NCBI RefSeq assembly: GCF_000473995.1
Contig: NC_022571.1
Location: forward strand, 3,069,416-3,133,415
DNA from: Clostridium saccharobutylicum DSM 13864
GTDB lineage: Bacteria; Bacillota; Clostridia; Clostridiales; Clostridiaceae
Length of the DNA stretch: 64,000 nucleotides
Direction: 5' to 3'
The position numbers and the translations under genes were made by a program. Positions 63,237 to 64,000 of this stretch are shown piece after piece (within the stretch, counting starts at the first letter, position 1; each line of letters opens with the position of its first letter). The notes under the pieces are model-generated. The model was not told where the DNA came from. It saw only the letters and a program-made list of their open reading frames with translations, and did no database searches.

Positions 63237-63333
63237 TAAGCACATAAAAATAAATAACAAGTCCAATTTGCCAACATAGTATGATGACAAATTGGCTGCA
63301 AAATGGACTTGTTATTTATTTCAATGTACCTCA
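63237..63333. repeat. TWA palindromic element, intermediate form
   Basis: 97 bases. AGCACATAAAAATAAATAACA mirrors TTGTTATTTATTTCAATGTACC. It retains the inner AATTTGCCAA / TGACAAATT segment found in the 18268 copy. Right boundary is TCA, left TTA/TAA. It lies between the APC permease and the IS3 element. Confidence 0.75.
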
Positions 63334-63372
63334 TATTAATAATTAATTAAAAAACCAACTAACTTTTTAAAA

Positions 63373-64000
63373 TGGTCCCTATGTCAAGGACATTTTGAAA
63401 AAGGCTAGGCAGCTAAAAGCTGGTCCCGATATTGAACAGGGGCCAGCTTTTTAAGTCCCCATTGGTATCTGTAATTATTATAGTAATCCATATAATTATT
63501 AATTGTTGATTCTAATTCGTAAAATGTTGTACAAATTTTTAAGTCTATTTCATCTTTCATATGTCCAAAAAATGATTCCTGCGGGGCGTTGTCCCAACAG
63601 TTTCCGCGTCTAGACATGGATTGTCCAATTTTATATTTCTTAAGAAGTTTTTGAAATCTAGGACTAGTGTAATGAACGCCTTGATCTGAATGAATAAAAA
63701 CATCTTTATCAAGTAATTTTTTATGATTCCTCATCAGCTTTTTAACAGTTTCAGTAGCTATATCTAATGTAAGACTTTCTGAAAGATGATACGAGAGAAT
63801 TTCATTTGTAGAAGCATCTTTAATAGTAGATAAATAGGCTCTATTAGATGCTCCATATGTTAAATAAGCTATATCAGTTAATAATACCTTACCGACCAAA
63901 CCTTGTTTGAATTCCCTGTTCAAAGTATTAGGTAGAACTGTATGTTCTTTAGTAGCTTTCATCATTCTACGATAAGGGTTTGCCTTTCTAATTGGACACA
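63373..64000 (-). mobile_element. IS3-family insertion sequence, partial (right end of window)
   Basis: An IS3-type element enters the window from the right. Its end is probably at TGGTCCCTATGTCAAGGACA (from 63373), a typical IS3 terminal repeat. The other end and OrfA lie outside the window. Target duplication cannot be checked. Confidence 0.75.
63405..64000 (-). CDS. IS3-family transposase OrfB (integrase core), partial
   Basis: The frame runs off the window edge (first visible residues PIRKANPYRRMMKATKEH) for about 198 residues. The rve integrase core has the DDE set: LLTDIAYLTY (first Asp), FIHSDQGVHYTSPRFQ (second Asp), and SRRGNCWDNAPQESFFGHMK with the catalytic Glu, followed by the usual C-terminal ...YYNNYRYQWGLKKLAPVQYR. 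No internal stop, so this part is intact. OrfA and the start of OrfB lie outside. Confidence 0.92.
   Translation of the reverse strand, partial: CPIRKANPYRRMMKATKEHTVLPNTLNREFKQGLVGKVLLTDIAYLTYGASNRAYLSTIKDASTNEILSYHLSESLTLDIATETVKKLMRNHKKLLDKDVFIHSDQGVHYTSPRFQKLLKKYKIGQSMSRRGNCWDNAPQESFFGHMKDEIDLKICTTFYELESTINNYMDYYNNYRYQWGLKKLAPVQYRDQLLAA

Overview
The window is a low-GC chromosomal segment from an anaerobic spore-forming Clostridium (sensu stricto; a C. beijerinckii/butyricum-type species is plausible, but no rRNA is present to fix it). Supporting evidence: very AT-rich intergenic DNA, strong GGAGG-type ribosome binding sites, an alpha/beta SASP, a BclA-C-like exosporium protein, a PdaB-like deacetylase, a choline-binding-type wall protein, a CoA-transferase preceded by Rex-like operators, and a 2-hydroxyacyl-CoA dehydratase-type activase. 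No prophage, CRISPR array or defence island is visible. Both ends are partial insertion sequences: an IS4-type transposase on the left and an IS3-type OrfB on the right.

Layout. 1-3.3 kb: IS4 fragment, tRNA-Cys, hslO with a methyltransferase, SASP. 3.5-10.1 kb: lysine/diaminopimelate genes (asd-dapA-dapB, dapH, and a divergent PatA-like aminotransferase in a pair with ppnP), interrupted by a spore-surface gene. 10.4-23.7 kb: two-OB-fold SSB, PdaB-like deacetylase, DUF4364 regulator, cytosolic beta-propeller, TSCPD protein, a large helical protein with a C-terminal HIRAN-like domain, folC, terC, and valS behind a T-box leader with a GUA specifier. 23.7-32.8 kb: a frameshifted patB/malY pseudogene, ion permease, LD-carboxypeptidase, class II aldolase, CoA-transferase, wall-binding protein, uvsE. 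33-35.5 kb: CDF metal transporter with Fur/PerR-like palindromes and a STAYGREEN-family protein. 35.5-42.1 kb: two diverged copies of a two-gene module (NAGPA-type phosphodiester glycosidase plus a membrane-anchored beta-rich partner) around a MATE exporter. 42.3-46.6 kb: a 1432-residue activase/DUF2229 fusion. 46.7-63.2 kb: TPR protein, transglutaminase-like protein, recX, M16 peptidase, a two-component system, asparaginase, SDR, dipeptidase, metallophosphoesterase, glyA, a split ThrE exporter, DUF6483 protein, APC permease.

The most unusual feature is a dispersed family of about 20 palindromic repeats. Full copies are about 163 bp; shorter copies look like internal deletions down to 31 bp. 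They have GGCACAT...ATGTGCC ends and in many cases are bounded by a 3-bp direct duplication TTA or TAA. This is the signature expected of a non-autonomous (MITE-like) element with TWA target choice. Because TAA is also a stop codon, several copies sit exactly on gene ends: the stop codons of uvsE, one NAGPA gene and a 45-residue gene are element boundary triplets, and the last residues and stop of the APC permease lie inside an element.

Regulatory sites supported by sequence include the valS T-box, tandem Rex-like operators 5' of the CoA-transferase gene, Fur/PerR-like palindromes before the CDF gene, an operator-like inverted repeat downstream of the ssb promoter, a possible sigma-K promoter for the exosporium gene, and many intrinsic terminators. 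All functional names rest on reading motifs; no database search was run.
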